DNA from: CAWDDG01 sp963801065
Lineage (GTDB): Bacteria; Actinomycetota; Actinomycetes; Jiangellales; Jiangellaceae
Direction: 5' to 3'
Length of the DNA: 64,000 nucleotides
Assembly: GCA_963801065.1 (NCBI GenBank)
Contig: CAWDDG010000007.1
Location: forward strand, 310,001 to 374,000
In this document: positions 9,319 to 17,430 of the stretch, in pieces
Layout: every line of letters starts with the position of its first letter
Position numbering within the stretch: position 1 is the stretch's first letter
The notes under the pieces: model-generated
What the model saw: the letters and a program-made list of their open reading frames with translations, nothing else
The model's database searches: none
Told to the model about the DNA's origin: nothing
Translations under genes and position numbers: made by a program

Positions 9319-9774
9319 ACCTGATTGTCGGCGCAGACGGCGCCGCGGTTCACGCGAGCCGACGGTCGAGCCGCCGACCGCGCGCGACGTTGACATGCTC
9401 GGGCCGCTCGGCGCGGGCCGCGGGCCGGTCCAACCGCAACCAGCAGCAAAGGAGTGTGACCTCCGGCCGCGTTCCTCGCCCGGGCTTCAGGTCGCTCGAC
9501 CGACGACCTTCGGTGTTGCTAGAGCTTCGCGCTGGCCTTTAGCCGCGGATACGAGACATTCAAGGTCGATCCAGACAGACTCCGCCCTCACGACGGGTCG
9601 GGACGCCGCGCCGACTGCGCGGGTACTGGAGGTACTCGATCTACCGGCGGACACGCTTCGGCAAGGCCCAGTGGTCGGGGACCGCCTGGCCGCGGCGCTC
9701 CTGCCGGTGGCGGTGTTGTTCTGCAGGTGGACATCGACGCCAGGCGGCGAAGCCGCCGGCACCCGACCAACGAC
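9319..9774. other. Intergenic stretch upstream of the sigma operon
   Basis: About 450 bases contain no reading frame with domain-like composition on either strand. It should hold the promoter for the sigma operon and the 3' end of the next minus-strand gene. I see no strong hairpin or operator in it. Confidence 0.4.
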
Positions 9775-10248
9775 TCAGACGGTGACCCAGCTGGTGACGA
9801 CCTCGCGCTCCGCCGGGTCGGCGAACCGGCAGGCGAGGCTGATGGGGCCAGGTGGTATGCGCTCGGCCCGGAAGCGGCCGAACTCGTCGGCCGCCACGGT
9901 GAGCGACCCGTCTGCATGTCGCACCTCGAGCTCGGCGGCACGCGGGGCCACGATCTGTCCCAGCAGGCGGCGGCCGGTCGCCGGACTGGGATAGGGAGTC
10001 GCCACCTCCACCACCAGCGTCGTCGCGCCGGCGGTGAACGTCAGCAGTCGCGGAGTTCGCGTCGACCGGACGGCCGCTCCATCCAGGATGGAATCGGCCG
10101 TGAGCTCCGCGAGCTCGGCATCGATCGTGCGCCAGGTGAAGCTGGCCCGAGCGACGTCCAGAAGGGTGGCGGGCACCGGATCGATCTCCTCCAGCATGTC
10201 GCGCAGCAGGGCGAGAAGCTCGCGCTCGGCGGGAGAGTCGTCAGCCAT
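9775..10248 (-). CDS. Conserved hypothetical protein downstream of an ECF sigma gene
   Basis: The 157-residue product is soluble, with a helical N terminus (LLALLRDMLEEIDPVP) and a beta-rich C-terminal half (TTLVVEVATPYPSP, GQIVAPRAAELEVRHADG, GPISLACRF) that resembles a small beta-sandwich. No catalytic motif is seen. The ATG at 10248 is preceded by a good ribosome site (GGGAGGTGGG). It starts 15 bp after the ECF sigma stop, so the two are co-transcribed. In other actinobacteria, small proteins of this kind follow ECF sigma genes, sometimes next to CHAT-domain proteins; none is present here. Its role as a sigma partner is a guess. Confidence 0.7.
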   Translation of the reverse strand: MADDSPAERELLALLRDMLEEIDPVPATLLDVARASFTWRTIDAELAELTADSILDGAAVRSTRTPRLLTFTAGATTLVVEVATPYPSPATGRRLLGQIVAPRAAELEVRHADGSLTVAADEFGRFRAERIPPGPISLACRFADPAEREVVTSWVTV

Positions 10249-10262
10249 CGTCACCCACCTCC

Positions 10263-10823
10263 CTAGGTCGTCGCTGTCTGTTCGTCGAGTAGCCCGCGGA
10301 GCTGTTGCAGGCACCGGCCCCTGGTCGGGCCGATGCCACCCACGGGGATGCCGAGGGCCCGTGACACCTCCGCGTAGGACAGCGCCGGCTCGGCGACGAC
10401 CAGCCGCAGCAACGCCTGGCAACGCTCCGAGAGCTTCGCGAAGGCCGCCGCCACGGCGGCGCGCTCCTCGTCGGCGAGCAGTGCCGACTCCGGACCGGGC
10501 TCGCCGACAGAGTCGTCGAGGCCGAGTACGAGGCTTTCGGCCGGACGCTCCCTCCGGCCCAGCCGCAGAACCCGCAGGCACTCGTGCCGCGCGGTCGTGG
10601 ACAGCCAGCCGGCGAGCAGCTCCGGGTTGCGCAGCCGGCCGAGATGCTCGACCAGCCGGAGCCATGTCGTCTGCCAGACGTCCGCAGCGTCCGCGTGGGC
10701 GAGACCATGGCTACGGGCCACGGCCCATACCAGCCGGGAGTAACGCTCGACCAGCTGGTTCCACGCTCGCTGGTCGCCATCGGCGGCGTCCCTGACCAGG
10801 TCGCTCGTCGATGGGTCGGCCAC
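10263..10823 (-). CDS. ECF-family sigma factor (second)
   Basis: The 186-residue protein has sigma region 2 (AWNQLVERYSRLVWAVARSH through ADVWQTTWLRLVEHLGRL) and region 4 (LSERCQALLRLV, SYAEVSRALGIPVGGIG, followed by RGRCLQQLRGLL). The turn in region 4 reads GGIGPTRGR, a common form in this subgroup. The start ATG lies at 10823, with a two-tier hairpin beginning 46 bases upstream. It is followed by the hypothetical gene at 9775-10248. No anti-sigma gene is adjacent. Confidence 0.88.
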   Translation of the reverse strand: MADPSTSDLVRDAADGDQRAWNQLVERYSRLVWAVARSHGLAHADAADVWQTTWLRLVEHLGRLRNPELLAGWLSTTARHECLRVLRLGRRERPAESLVLGLDDSVGEPGPESALLADEERAAVAAAFAKLSERCQALLRLVVAEPALSYAEVSRALGIPVGGIGPTRGRCLQQLRGLLDEQTATT

Positions 10824-11256
10824 GCGCCGACCCTACCGGCCGGCTCGTCCGGCACGGCGCGGGCCGTCGGTGGCGGGTACGATTCCCCGAGCGCGGACCT
10901 CCTTGCACGGCATGGTCCGCAGCCTTCGTACCCGCCACCCCCCGTGATCACGGATCCCAACGGTCAGCCCCCCTAGAGCGGGCGGACGAGGGTTCGACGC
11001 CCTCGCCGCCGCCACTTGGCCGCAACGATCCGGACGACGCGGTCCCTGCGATGGGCCCGCTCGCGGTCGAAGGCCTGGCCCGCGTCGTAGACGAACGCGG
11101 CAACCACGGCACGTCGCCCAGACGTCACCATGACCCCCTGCCGTCGTCCCTGCACGACGCGATCGGGGGGCCCCGACCACGGGATGCGATGCATCCACCT
11201 GTACAGAGGGGGTCGAGCGTCTGCTGATACGTGCAGAGCGGGGCGGATTCCGGCGA
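10824..11256. other. Structured intergenic region
   Basis: This 433-base stretch between the 5' end of the second ECF sigma gene and the 3' end of sepH has no convincing gene. It holds a two-tier hairpin (10869-10939), a 12-base perfect palindrome CCGTGATCACGG just after it (near 10942), and an isolated tRNA-like T-arm (about 10990-11018). A short minus-strand frame (10973-11131, 52 residues, arginine-rich) covers the T-arm but has no recognisable features. Confidence 0.5.
10869..10939. repeat. Two-tier inverted repeat (14-bp outer, 7-bp inner stem)
   Basis: The outer arms 10869-10882 and 10926-10939 are perfect 14-bp inverted complements (GGTGGCGGGTACGA type). Inner arms 10893-10899 and 10914-10920 (GCGGACC / GGTCCGC) pair around a 14-base loop. 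It lies upstream of the ECF sigma gene on the minus strand. It could be a leader attenuator, a terminator for an unseen transcript, or a mobile-element remnant. Confidence 0.6.
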
Positions 11257-12360
11257 TCAGTCGGGCTTGCGTCGTCGACCGAACATGATCTCATCCCAAC
11301 TCGGAACGCTCGGCCGCCGGGACCGGGCGGATCCCGCTGCGCGCCGCGCAGGCACCGCCTCGGTGGGCTCCTCGTCGGCGGGCTCCTCGACCGCGCGTCC
11401 GTCGTCCACGATCTCGATCCGGCTCGCGATGTCGGACAGCCGCAGCCGGTCGCTGGACGGTTCGTCGTCGTCGGCATCGGCCGGTGACGACCACAGGTCG
11501 GAACGGGACTCGTCGGTCCGGGAGCCGCTGCGCCTGCGCTCGCCGCGGCCGTTGCGTTCTCCGACGTCGCGGCGGCCGCGCCGCGCAGTGACCGGCACCG
11601 GCGCGGTCGGCTGATCGTCGGGGTCGGGCCCGGCCTCGGGCCGGTCCTCGTCCTCGACGACCGCGATGTCGGGCGGGCTGGTGCTCGCGGACTCGTCGTC
11701 GTACCCGGATTCGTCGGTGTCTGCGCTCACGACGCCCGCGACAACCGAGAGCCGGGCCGGCCCGGCGGCCACGACGGGCTCGGACGCACGTTCGCCCGCG
11801 ATCGCGTTGGCCTCGTCGTCGTCCGGCGCGACCGACCGGCCGGCCGGGTCGAACGCGAAGCGTGCCGAGCGGGGACCGGCGCCGTTCTGCCAGCTTGCGC
11901 TGACCTGCCATCGCCCGTCGTCTCGCCGCCACGCGTCCCAGACCACGGAGTCCGGATCGACGTCGGACTGCCCGACCCACCGCGCGATCGCGTCCTCGAG
12001 CAGCGGCGCCGGGCCGTCTCCACCGGACCGGCGGATCGTGGCGCGGCGGGCCCGCCCGGCAATGTGCTCACGCTCGGCGAGCACTGCTCCGGCGTAGCGC
12101 ATCACGCGATCAAGGGGCACACCGGCCGCGGCGGCCACCGACTCGACGCTCTCGCCCGACCGCACCCTGGCCTGGATGTCGCGCGGGCGCAGCTGACTGT
12201 CCATCTGAATCTCCAGCTGCCCTAGGCGCGCGCGATCGCCACGCATCGCGGCGTGCAGTCGTTCGTCGACGGGTAAGGCCATCGGGGACTCCTCGCCATC
12301 GGTACGGAGAATGAGGCGAGTGCCGTCCTCGCTCACGGCCACCAGTCGCAGCTCCCGCAT
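11257..12360 (-). CDS. sepH: Septation protein SepH (DUF3071 family)
   Basis: The 367-residue product opens with the conserved DUF3071 block MRELRLVAVSEDGTRLIL. A helix-turn-helix-like stretch follows (LRPRDIQARVRSGESVESVA, then GVPLDRVMRYAGPV-type sequence, here RVMRYAGAVLAERE), then a long acidic, Ser/Asp/Arg-rich linker, and a short conserved C-terminal tail SWDEIMFGRRR. This architecture is typical of SepH, which binds FtsZ and stimulates its assembly during actinobacterial division; that role is known from family members. A ribosome site GGAGG lies about 7 bases before ATG 12360. It is transcribed alone on the minus strand. Confidence 0.9.
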   Translation of the reverse strand: MRELRLVAVSEDGTRLILRTDGEESPMALPVDERLHAAMRGDRARLGQLEIQMDSQLRPRDIQARVRSGESVESVAAAAGVPLDRVMRYAGAVLAEREHIAGRARRATIRRSGGDGPAPLLEDAIARWVGQSDVDPDSVVWDAWRRDDGRWQVSASWQNGAGPRSARFAFDPAGRSVAPDDDEANAIAGERASEPVVAAGPARLSVVAGVVSADTDESGYDDESASTSPPDIAVVEDEDRPEAGPDPDDQPTAPVPVTARRGRRDVGERNGRGERRRSGSRTDESRSDLWSSPADADDDEPSSDRLRLSDIASRIEIVDDGRAVEEPADEEPTEAVPARRAAGSARSRRPSVPSWDEIMFGRRRKPD

Positions 12361-12451
12361 CCTCGTACCTCCAGTGCACGGCTGACCCCATCGTGACCCG
12401 CATGCCACGCCGGACCAAGCCGCCATGCCGGGGGTTGCTCGGAAATCAGGT

Positions 12452-13780
12452 TCAGTTGCCGAGGACCTGCCGGAGGTAGTCGTTGCCCATGACCCGGTGC
12501 GGATCGACCCGGTCGCGGACGGCGCGGAAGTCGGCCAGCCGCGGACAGACCTGCTGGAGGTACGACGCGTCGCGGGTATGGAGCTTGCCCCAGTGCGGAC
12601 GGCCGTCGTAGGAGACGAACAGCTCCTCGACCGCGTCGAACCATCCCCGGTACTCGGTTCGTGGATACGCATGGCAGGCGACGTAGACCGTGTCGCGTCC
12701 GTACGCCGTGGACAGCCACACGTCGTCGCCGGGTGCCAGCCGTACCTCGACCGGGAAGGCGATGCGCCACGGACCGTTCGACGTCAGCTGCCGGAACTCG
12801 CGCAAGGCCGCAACGGCGACGGCGCGGGGAAGTGCGTACTCCATCTCGTGGAAGCGGACCCGCCGGATGCTCGTGAAGACCGACGGAGCGGCGTCGACGA
12901 AGTCGCGGCGCGAGATCAGCCTGGCGCCGAGTCCGTTGACGGCCCTGGTGGAGCGTGGGATCGCGCGGGTGACACGCTGGATCAGCCCGACGCCGGCGTT
13001 CTCGATGACATCTCCCTCCCACCAGGAGCGGAGCCTCCCCAAGGGTCGCGGCGGGCCCTCGCTTCGGCGGTAGCGCTTGAGCTGGACCGAGTCGGTGAAC
13101 GGCAGCCAATGGAACTCGACATGCTCGCTCTCGGCGTAGTCGTCGAAACGGTCGAGGATGTCATCGAGGCTCCCACGCTCCACGACCGCGTGCAGCAGGA
13201 ACGCGGGCTCGACCTGGAACGTCAGGGCCGTGACGATCCCGAGCGCGCCGAGTCCGAGGCGGGCTGCGTGGAAGAGCTCGGCTTCGTGGTCGGGGGTGCA
13301 GCGGACGACCGACCCGTCGGGCAGCGCGATCTCGAGGCGGGTCACCTGTGCGGCGAGGCCCGCGACGGCACGTCCGGTGCCGTGCGTGCCCGTCGCAACC
13401 GCACCCGAGACGGTCTGGACGGCGATGTCACCCATGTTGGCCAGGCCCAGTCCTTGCTCGGCCAGTTGCGCGTTGAACACATGGAGTGGGGTCCCGGCCG
13501 CGACGGTGGCCTCGCCGCGACCGGTCGAGGGGTCCAGGTCGACGTCGAGGAGCCCGGTCATGCGGGCGAGGCGGACGTGGATCCCGTCCGTGACGGCGAC
13601 CGGCGCGAAGCTGTGCCCCGAGCCGACCGGCTTGACGCGCACCCCGTCGCGACGGGCCGCGACCAGGAGTGCCGCGACCTCCGTGGCGTCTTTCGGCGCT
13701 GCCGTCCGGGCCGGTGTGGCCTCGACCGTTCGTGCCCAGTTCCGCCACCTGCCTGCCCGTGTCGACGCTGGCGAGGTCAT
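12452..13780 (-). CDS. FAD-linked sugar 1,4-lactone oxidase
   Basis: This 442-residue enzyme has the FAD-binding PCMH domain with RVKPVGSGHSFAPVAVTDG near residues 45-65 and THGTGR near 135, and a C-terminal ALO domain with PHWGKLHTRD near 405. This set fits the L-gulono-/D-arabinono-1,4-lactone oxidase family, which oxidises aldonolactones with O2 or another acceptor. The conserved His in SGHS is where some relatives attach FAD covalently. The start MTSPAS (13780) follows a short alternative ATG at 13798. It lies just downstream of an MFS remnant on the same strand, so a sugar-transport link is possible. Confidence 0.85.
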   Translation of the reverse strand: MTSPASTRAGRWRNWARTVEATPARTAAPKDATEVAALLVAARRDGVRVKPVGSGHSFAPVAVTDGIHVRLARMTGLLDVDLDPSTGRGEATVAAGTPLHVFNAQLAEQGLGLANMGDIAVQTVSGAVATGTHGTGRAVAGLAAQVTRLEIALPDGSVVRCTPDHEAELFHAARLGLGALGIVTALTFQVEPAFLLHAVVERGSLDDILDRFDDYAESEHVEFHWLPFTDSVQLKRYRRSEGPPRPLGRLRSWWEGDVIENAGVGLIQRVTRAIPRSTRAVNGLGARLISRRDFVDAAPSVFTSIRRVRFHEMEYALPRAVAVAALREFRQLTSNGPWRIAFPVEVRLAPGDDVWLSTAYGRDTVYVACHAYPRTEYRGWFDAVEELFVSYDGRPHWGKLHTRDASYLQQVCPRLADFRAVRDRVDPHRVMGNDYLRQVLGN

Positions 13781-13784
13781 GGCG

Positions 13785-14103
13785 TCATACGCTCTCACGC
13801 GCCCTCGTTCGGTCGAGGGCGGTCCCGGCCGCGCACGCGAGCGAGGCGAGCAGTCCGCTGGCGAGGGCGACCAGGTAGCCCCCCATGAAGACGAACGTCG
13901 TCACGATCCAGTCCAGTGTGCGGACTGGGAGTCGATCTGTGACCGACTGATGGGCGCGCGAGCGGGAGGGCGGTTCGGTGGCCCGCTGCGCAGAGCACGA
14001 TGCCGATGCCGTACATCGACATCGGGAGCCGCGCGACGAGCCCGGACGCCGAGAACGCGAAGGCACCGGGTTGGCGCAGCACCTCGGCGTACGGACGCAA
14101 CAC
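13785..14103 (-). pseudogene. Truncated MFS transporter remnant
   Basis: From 14103 the frame reads MLRPYAEVLRQPGAFAFSA followed by GLVARLPMSMYGIGIVL, a typical start of an actinobacterial MFS permease. After about 40 residues the sequence turns into arginine-rich non-homologous text. In another frame, near 13785-13920, an ending like a last MFS helix appears (TTFVFMGGYLVALASGLLA). Only about 100 codons separate the ends, against roughly 400 in an intact permease, so most of the gene has been deleted. The remnant ends 4 bp from the lactone-oxidase start and lies beside a copy of the 93-bp repeat, which may have been involved in the loss. Confidence 0.65.
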
Positions 14104-14120
14104 GTTCGCCAGCCTTCCAC

Positions 14121-14215
14121 GCGGATGGCACGCCGAACCGTCGCGGATGGCACGCTGCAGGGTTGCTGCATCTACCGCTTTGCCCAGGTTTGTGGAGCGG
14201 TTCAGCGTGCCATTC
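14121..14215 (-). repeat. 93-bp palindromic intergenic repeat, copy C
   Basis: On the minus strand this copy has the left end ATGGCACGC, box TCCACAAA starting 19 bases in (14196-14189), a nearby TGGGCAA, then GCGTGCCAT twice at 22-bp spacing (14155 and 14133 as right-most bases). It shares this layout with the copies at 29667 and 30899. Both ends carry AT/AT where the other copies carry GT/AC, so pairing is kept. It sits between the MFS remnant and cpfC. Confidence 0.8.
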
Positions 14216-14297
14216 CGGGAGGGGCGGCGCCGGGGCGCCGCAACGGCGATGGGCGGGATCGTCCCCGGATCCCGGCTGGTTTGGCAGGATCGGAGCC

Positions 14298-15425
14298 GTG
14301 ATCGCTCCTGCTGCGTCGGTCGAGCCGTACGACGCCCTGCTCGTGGTGTCCTTCGGCGGGCCGGAGCGCCCTGTCGACGTGCTGCCGTTCCTCGAGAACG
14401 TGACCCGGGGACGTGGCGTGCCGCGCGAGCGGCTCGACGAGGTGGCGCGCCACTACGACGTCCTCGGCGGCCGCAGCCCGATCAACGACCAGAACCGTGC
14501 ATTGATCCAGGCCCTGGAACGCGATCTAGACCGGGCCGGCCTGTCGGTGCCGATCTACTGGGGCAACCGGAACTGGCACCCGTTCCTCGCCGACGAGCTG
14601 ACCCGGATGCGAGAGGACGGCGTCCGGCGCGCCGCGGCATTCGTGACCAGCGCCTACGCGTCCTACGCGGGCTGCCGGCAGTACCGGGAGGACCTCGCAG
14701 CCGCGGCGACAACAGCGGGTCCGGACGCGCCGCGGATCGACCGGCTCCGCCACTGCTTCGACCATCCCGGCTTCGTCCGGGCCAACGCCGCCGGCGTGGT
14801 CGGCGCTCTCGGGGACCTCCCACACGAGGTGGTCGCCGGGGCCCGGCTGGTCTTCGTCACACACTCCATCCCGTCCGCCATGGCACGAACCGCCGGCGCC
14901 GACGGCGGCGCGTACGAGGCTCAGCACCGAGCCGTGGCGGCCGCGGTGACGGCAGACGTCGAGGTACGCACGGGTACCCGCCACGAGTACGACCTCGTGT
15001 ACTGCTCCCGCAGCGGTCCGCCGCAGGTCCCGTGGTTGGAGCCCGACGTGAACGAGCACCTCGAGAAGCTGGCGGCACAGGGTGTCCCGGCTGCAGTGCT
15101 TGCGCCGATCGGGTTCGTCTCCGACCACATGGAGGTCGTGTTCGACCTGGACACCGAGGCCCTCACGACCGCCCGCCGGGTAGGCCTGCCGGTTGCCCGG
15201 GCAGCGACGGCGGGCACCCACCCCGCCTTCGTAGCGGCGATCAGCGACCTGTTCCTCGAACGTGCCACCGTCGAGCGCGGCGAACCCGCCCGGCGGGCCA
15301 GCGTGGGAGCGCCCGGGCCGTCGCATGACGTGTGTCCGGTCGGCTGCTGCCCCAACCTGCGCGGACATCGCCCCGCGTCGGGTGGCGAGGACGCACCCGG
15401 CGTGGCCGCAGGATCGCCGCAGTGA
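14298..15425 (+). CDS. cpfC: Coproporphyrin III ferrochelatase
   Basis: The 375-residue protein inserts Fe(II) into coproporphyrin III. Visible family features are the N-terminal ALLVVSFGGPERPVDVLPFL, RYYD-type region HYDVLGGRSPIN, the metal-site His in VFVTHSIPSAM near residue 190, and PIGFVSDHMEVVFDLDTEA near residue 275. Like other actinobacterial ferrochelatases it has candidate [2Fe-2S] ligands: a mid-chain Cys in YAGCRQYRED near 125 and the C-terminal CPVGCCPN near 346-352. The GTG start at 14298 is chosen because the fold begins immediately. Its last 4 bases overlap the next gene (GTGA). Its upstream partners hemE, hemY and hemQ lie 42 kb away. Confidence 0.93.
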   Translation: MIAPAASVEPYDALLVVSFGGPERPVDVLPFLENVTRGRGVPRERLDEVARHYDVLGGRSPINDQNRALIQALERDLDRAGLSVPIYWGNRNWHPFLADELTRMREDGVRRAAAFVTSAYASYAGCRQYREDLAAAATTAGPDAPRIDRLRHCFDHPGFVRANAAGVVGALGDLPHEVVAGARLVFVTHSIPSAMARTAGADGGAYEAQHRAVAAAVTADVEVRTGTRHEYDLVYCSRSGPPQVPWLEPDVNEHLEKLAAQGVPAAVLAPIGFVSDHMEVVFDLDTEALTTARRVGLPVARAATAGTHPAFVAAISDLFLERATVERGEPARRASVGAPGPSHDVCPVGCCPNLRGHRPASGGEDAPGVAAGSPQ

Positions 15426-16228
15426 CCGACGACGCCTCTGCCCTCCTCGCGCTAGCCGTCGACGTCGCGCGGGAAGCGGGCCGCCTGGTCCGCGAGCGGC
15501 GCGATGCCGTCATCCGGATGACCGTGTCCGCAACCAAGACGACCCCCACCGACGTCGTCACCGAATCCGATACCGCCTCCGAGGCGCTGATCCGCGAGCG
15601 CCTGCTGGGTGCACGTCCCGCCGACGGGCTGATCGGCGAGGAAGGTGCTTCGATCGACGGGCGATCAGGTGTCGCCTGGGTCGTCGACCCGATCGACGGG
15701 ACCGTCAACTACCTGTACGGGATACCGCAGTACGCCGTGTCGATCGCAGCCGTCGCCGACGGCCGGACCGTCGTGGGGGTGGTACACAACCCGGTCAGCG
15801 GAGAGACCTGGACGGCCCGCCGGGACGGGGGAGCGGCACTGGACGGTCGGGCCGTCCACGAGTCCGGGTGCGACCGACTCGACCGCGCCTTGATCGCGAC
15901 CGGGTTCGGCTACGACCCGTTGCGACGCGCCCGGCAGGCCGAGGTCCTTCGGCACGTCGTGCCGCAGGTGCGCGACATCCGGCGCGCCGGATCGGCGTCC
16001 CTCGACCTGTGCGCCGTCGCCACCGGACGCGTGGACGGGTATTACGAGCGCGGCCTGAAGTCGTGGGACCTGGCTGCCGGTGGGCTCGTCGCGGAGGAGG
16101 CGGGCGTGGTGGTGGGGGGTCTGCGGGGAGCGGCCGCGGGGGAGGATCTCGTCATCGCTGCCGGCCCAGCGCTGTTCCCGGCCCTGCACGGCTTGCTCGA
16201 GCCCCTTGGCCCGGACCGCGACGACTGA
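15422..16228 (+). CDS. Inositol monophosphatase family protein (SuhB-like)
   Basis: The 268-residue enzyme has the lithium-sensitive phosphatase motifs: the first metal ligand Glu in IGEEGAS near residue 68, WVVDPIDGTVNYLYG (D-P-x-D-G-T) near 83-97, and the C-terminal motif GYYERGLKSWDLAAGGLVAEEAG near 200-225. It dephosphorylates inositol-1-phosphate or related sugar phosphates. GTG 15422 overlaps the cpfC stop by 4 bp, so it is translationally coupled. It ends 2 bp before the convergent ABC permease stop, leaving no room for a terminator. Confidence 0.92.
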   Translation: MTDDASALLALAVDVAREAGRLVRERRDAVIRMTVSATKTTPTDVVTESDTASEALIRERLLGARPADGLIGEEGASIDGRSGVAWVVDPIDGTVNYLYGIPQYAVSIAAVADGRTVVGVVHNPVSGETWTARRDGGAALDGRAVHESGCDRLDRALIATGFGYDPLRRARQAEVLRHVVPQVRDIRRAGSASLDLCAVATGRVDGYYERGLKSWDLAAGGLVAEEAGVVVGGLRGAAAGEDLVIAAGPALFPALHGLLEPLGPDRDD

Positions 16229-16230
16229 GG

Positions 16231-17430
16231 TCAGCTGCGCGCGCGGCGGCCGGAACGCCAGGCCTCGCCGAGCGGGACCTTGGCGCCCATCCGGAGAACC
16301 GCACCCTCGTATACGCGTCCCGCGACGACGACGAGCGCGGCGATGAGCCCCAGCATCAGCACCAGGGCGAGGCCGGCTTCCCACGCCGCCGCGTCGCCCC
16401 GGGCCATCCGGATCGGCATTGCGAGGGCACTGACCGGTGGCACCAGCGAGACGACGGCGGGTCCGGTCCCACTGTCGTTGAAGAACACGTAGAAGCTGGC
16501 GAAGAAGGACAGCATGGCGAGCATGGTGAGCGGCGTGGTCGCGTTCTGCAGCTCCTCCTGGCGCGATACCCGCGCTGCCGCGGCGGCCGACAGGCAGGCG
16601 TACGCGACATAACCGAGGACGAACCACCCCAGCACGAGACCGACCGGTTGGAGCATCGCGCCGCTCAGCGTGATCGACCCGCTCGCGACGCCGACCCCGA
16701 CCCCCGCGGCCGCGATGAGCAGCAGCTGCGCGAGCCCGAGCAGCCCGATGCCCAGCACCTTGCCGGCCAGTAATGCGCGGGCCGGGATCGCCGACAGGAG
16801 GAGCTCGACGACGCGGCTCGACTTCTCCTCGACGACACCGAGCGCGACCCAGAACCCGTAGCCGAGCAGCTGACCGTAGAGGACGAGTGCGCCGAAGAAC
16901 GCGATCGTGCCTCGCGTATTGCGCTCCTCGGCTTCGGGATCGAGCGTGACGGTCGCGAGTCTCGCCGTGTCGAGCGCTGACGCCACCTGGTCCGGGTCGA
17001 GACCTTCGTCCTCCAAGGCCTGCCGGCCGGTCACGGAGCCGTGAGCATTCTCCAGAACGGCCCGGAGAGATGTGTCGAGGTCTCTTTCGACGACGACCGA
17101 GTCTCCGTCGAGGTAGGCGTCAAGGCTGCCGTCACGAATCCTCCGCTCGGCTTCGCCCGCGTCGGCCACGTCGACCACGGTCAGCTCGACGTCGGCAAGC
17201 TCGGCCTGTCCTTCGGCGGCGGCCTGGAGAGCGGGCCCGTCGGGACCGGGGAACGCGACCTGATACGCGTCGGCACCGAAGCTCAGCACTCGCGGGAACA
17301 CGACGAACAGCGCGATGATGCCGATGGTGATCGCCGTCGAGACGAAGAAGGAGCGGTCGCGGGCACGCTGGACGAACTCGCGACGCGCGACGAGTGCGAC
17401 GGCCTCGCGGAACGAGAGGGCGCGCGTCAT
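16231..17430 (-). CDS. ABC transporter permease (NatB/ABC-2 type)
   Basis: The 399-residue protein has a first helix near residues 30-50 (STAITIGIIALFVVFPRVL), a large extracytoplasmic loop of about 120 residues, then five or more helices from about 165 to 380 (for example ALVLYGQLLGYGFWVALGVV followed by EEKSSRVVELLLSAIPARAL, the conserved ABC-2 coupling segment). This is the NatB/YhaP layout, often Na+ or solute export. Its ATG overlaps the ATPase stop by one base (TGATG), so the two are co-translated. Confidence 0.9.
   Translation of the reverse strand: MTRALSFREAVALVARREFVQRARDRSFFVSTAITIGIIALFVVFPRVLSFGADAYQVAFPGPDGPALQAAAEGQAELADVELTVVDVADAGEAERRIRDGSLDAYLDGDSVVVERDLDTSLRAVLENAHGSVTGRQALEDEGLDPDQVASALDTARLATVTLDPEAEERNTRGTIAFFGALVLYGQLLGYGFWVALGVVEEKSSRVVELLLSAIPARALLAGKVLGIGLLGLAQLLLIAAAGVGVGVASGSITLSGAMLQPVGLVLGWFVLGYVAYACLSAAAAARVSRQEELQNATTPLTMLAMLSFFASFYVFFNDSGTGPAVVSLVPPVSALAMPIRMARGDAAAWEAGLALVLMLGLIAALVVVAGRVYEGAVLRMGAKVPLGEAWRSGRRARS

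Noticed and set aside
10869..11018. A complete tRNA-Ser made of the two-tier hairpin and the T-arm
   Set aside because: The 5' part pairs with itself as a perfect hairpin and has no D-arm or anticodon arm, so a full cloverleaf is not supported.
10973..11131. Short minus-strand frame of 52 residues across the T-arm-like sequence
   Set aside because: Arginine-rich with no domain pattern or ribosome site; the T-arm explanation fits the same bases better.
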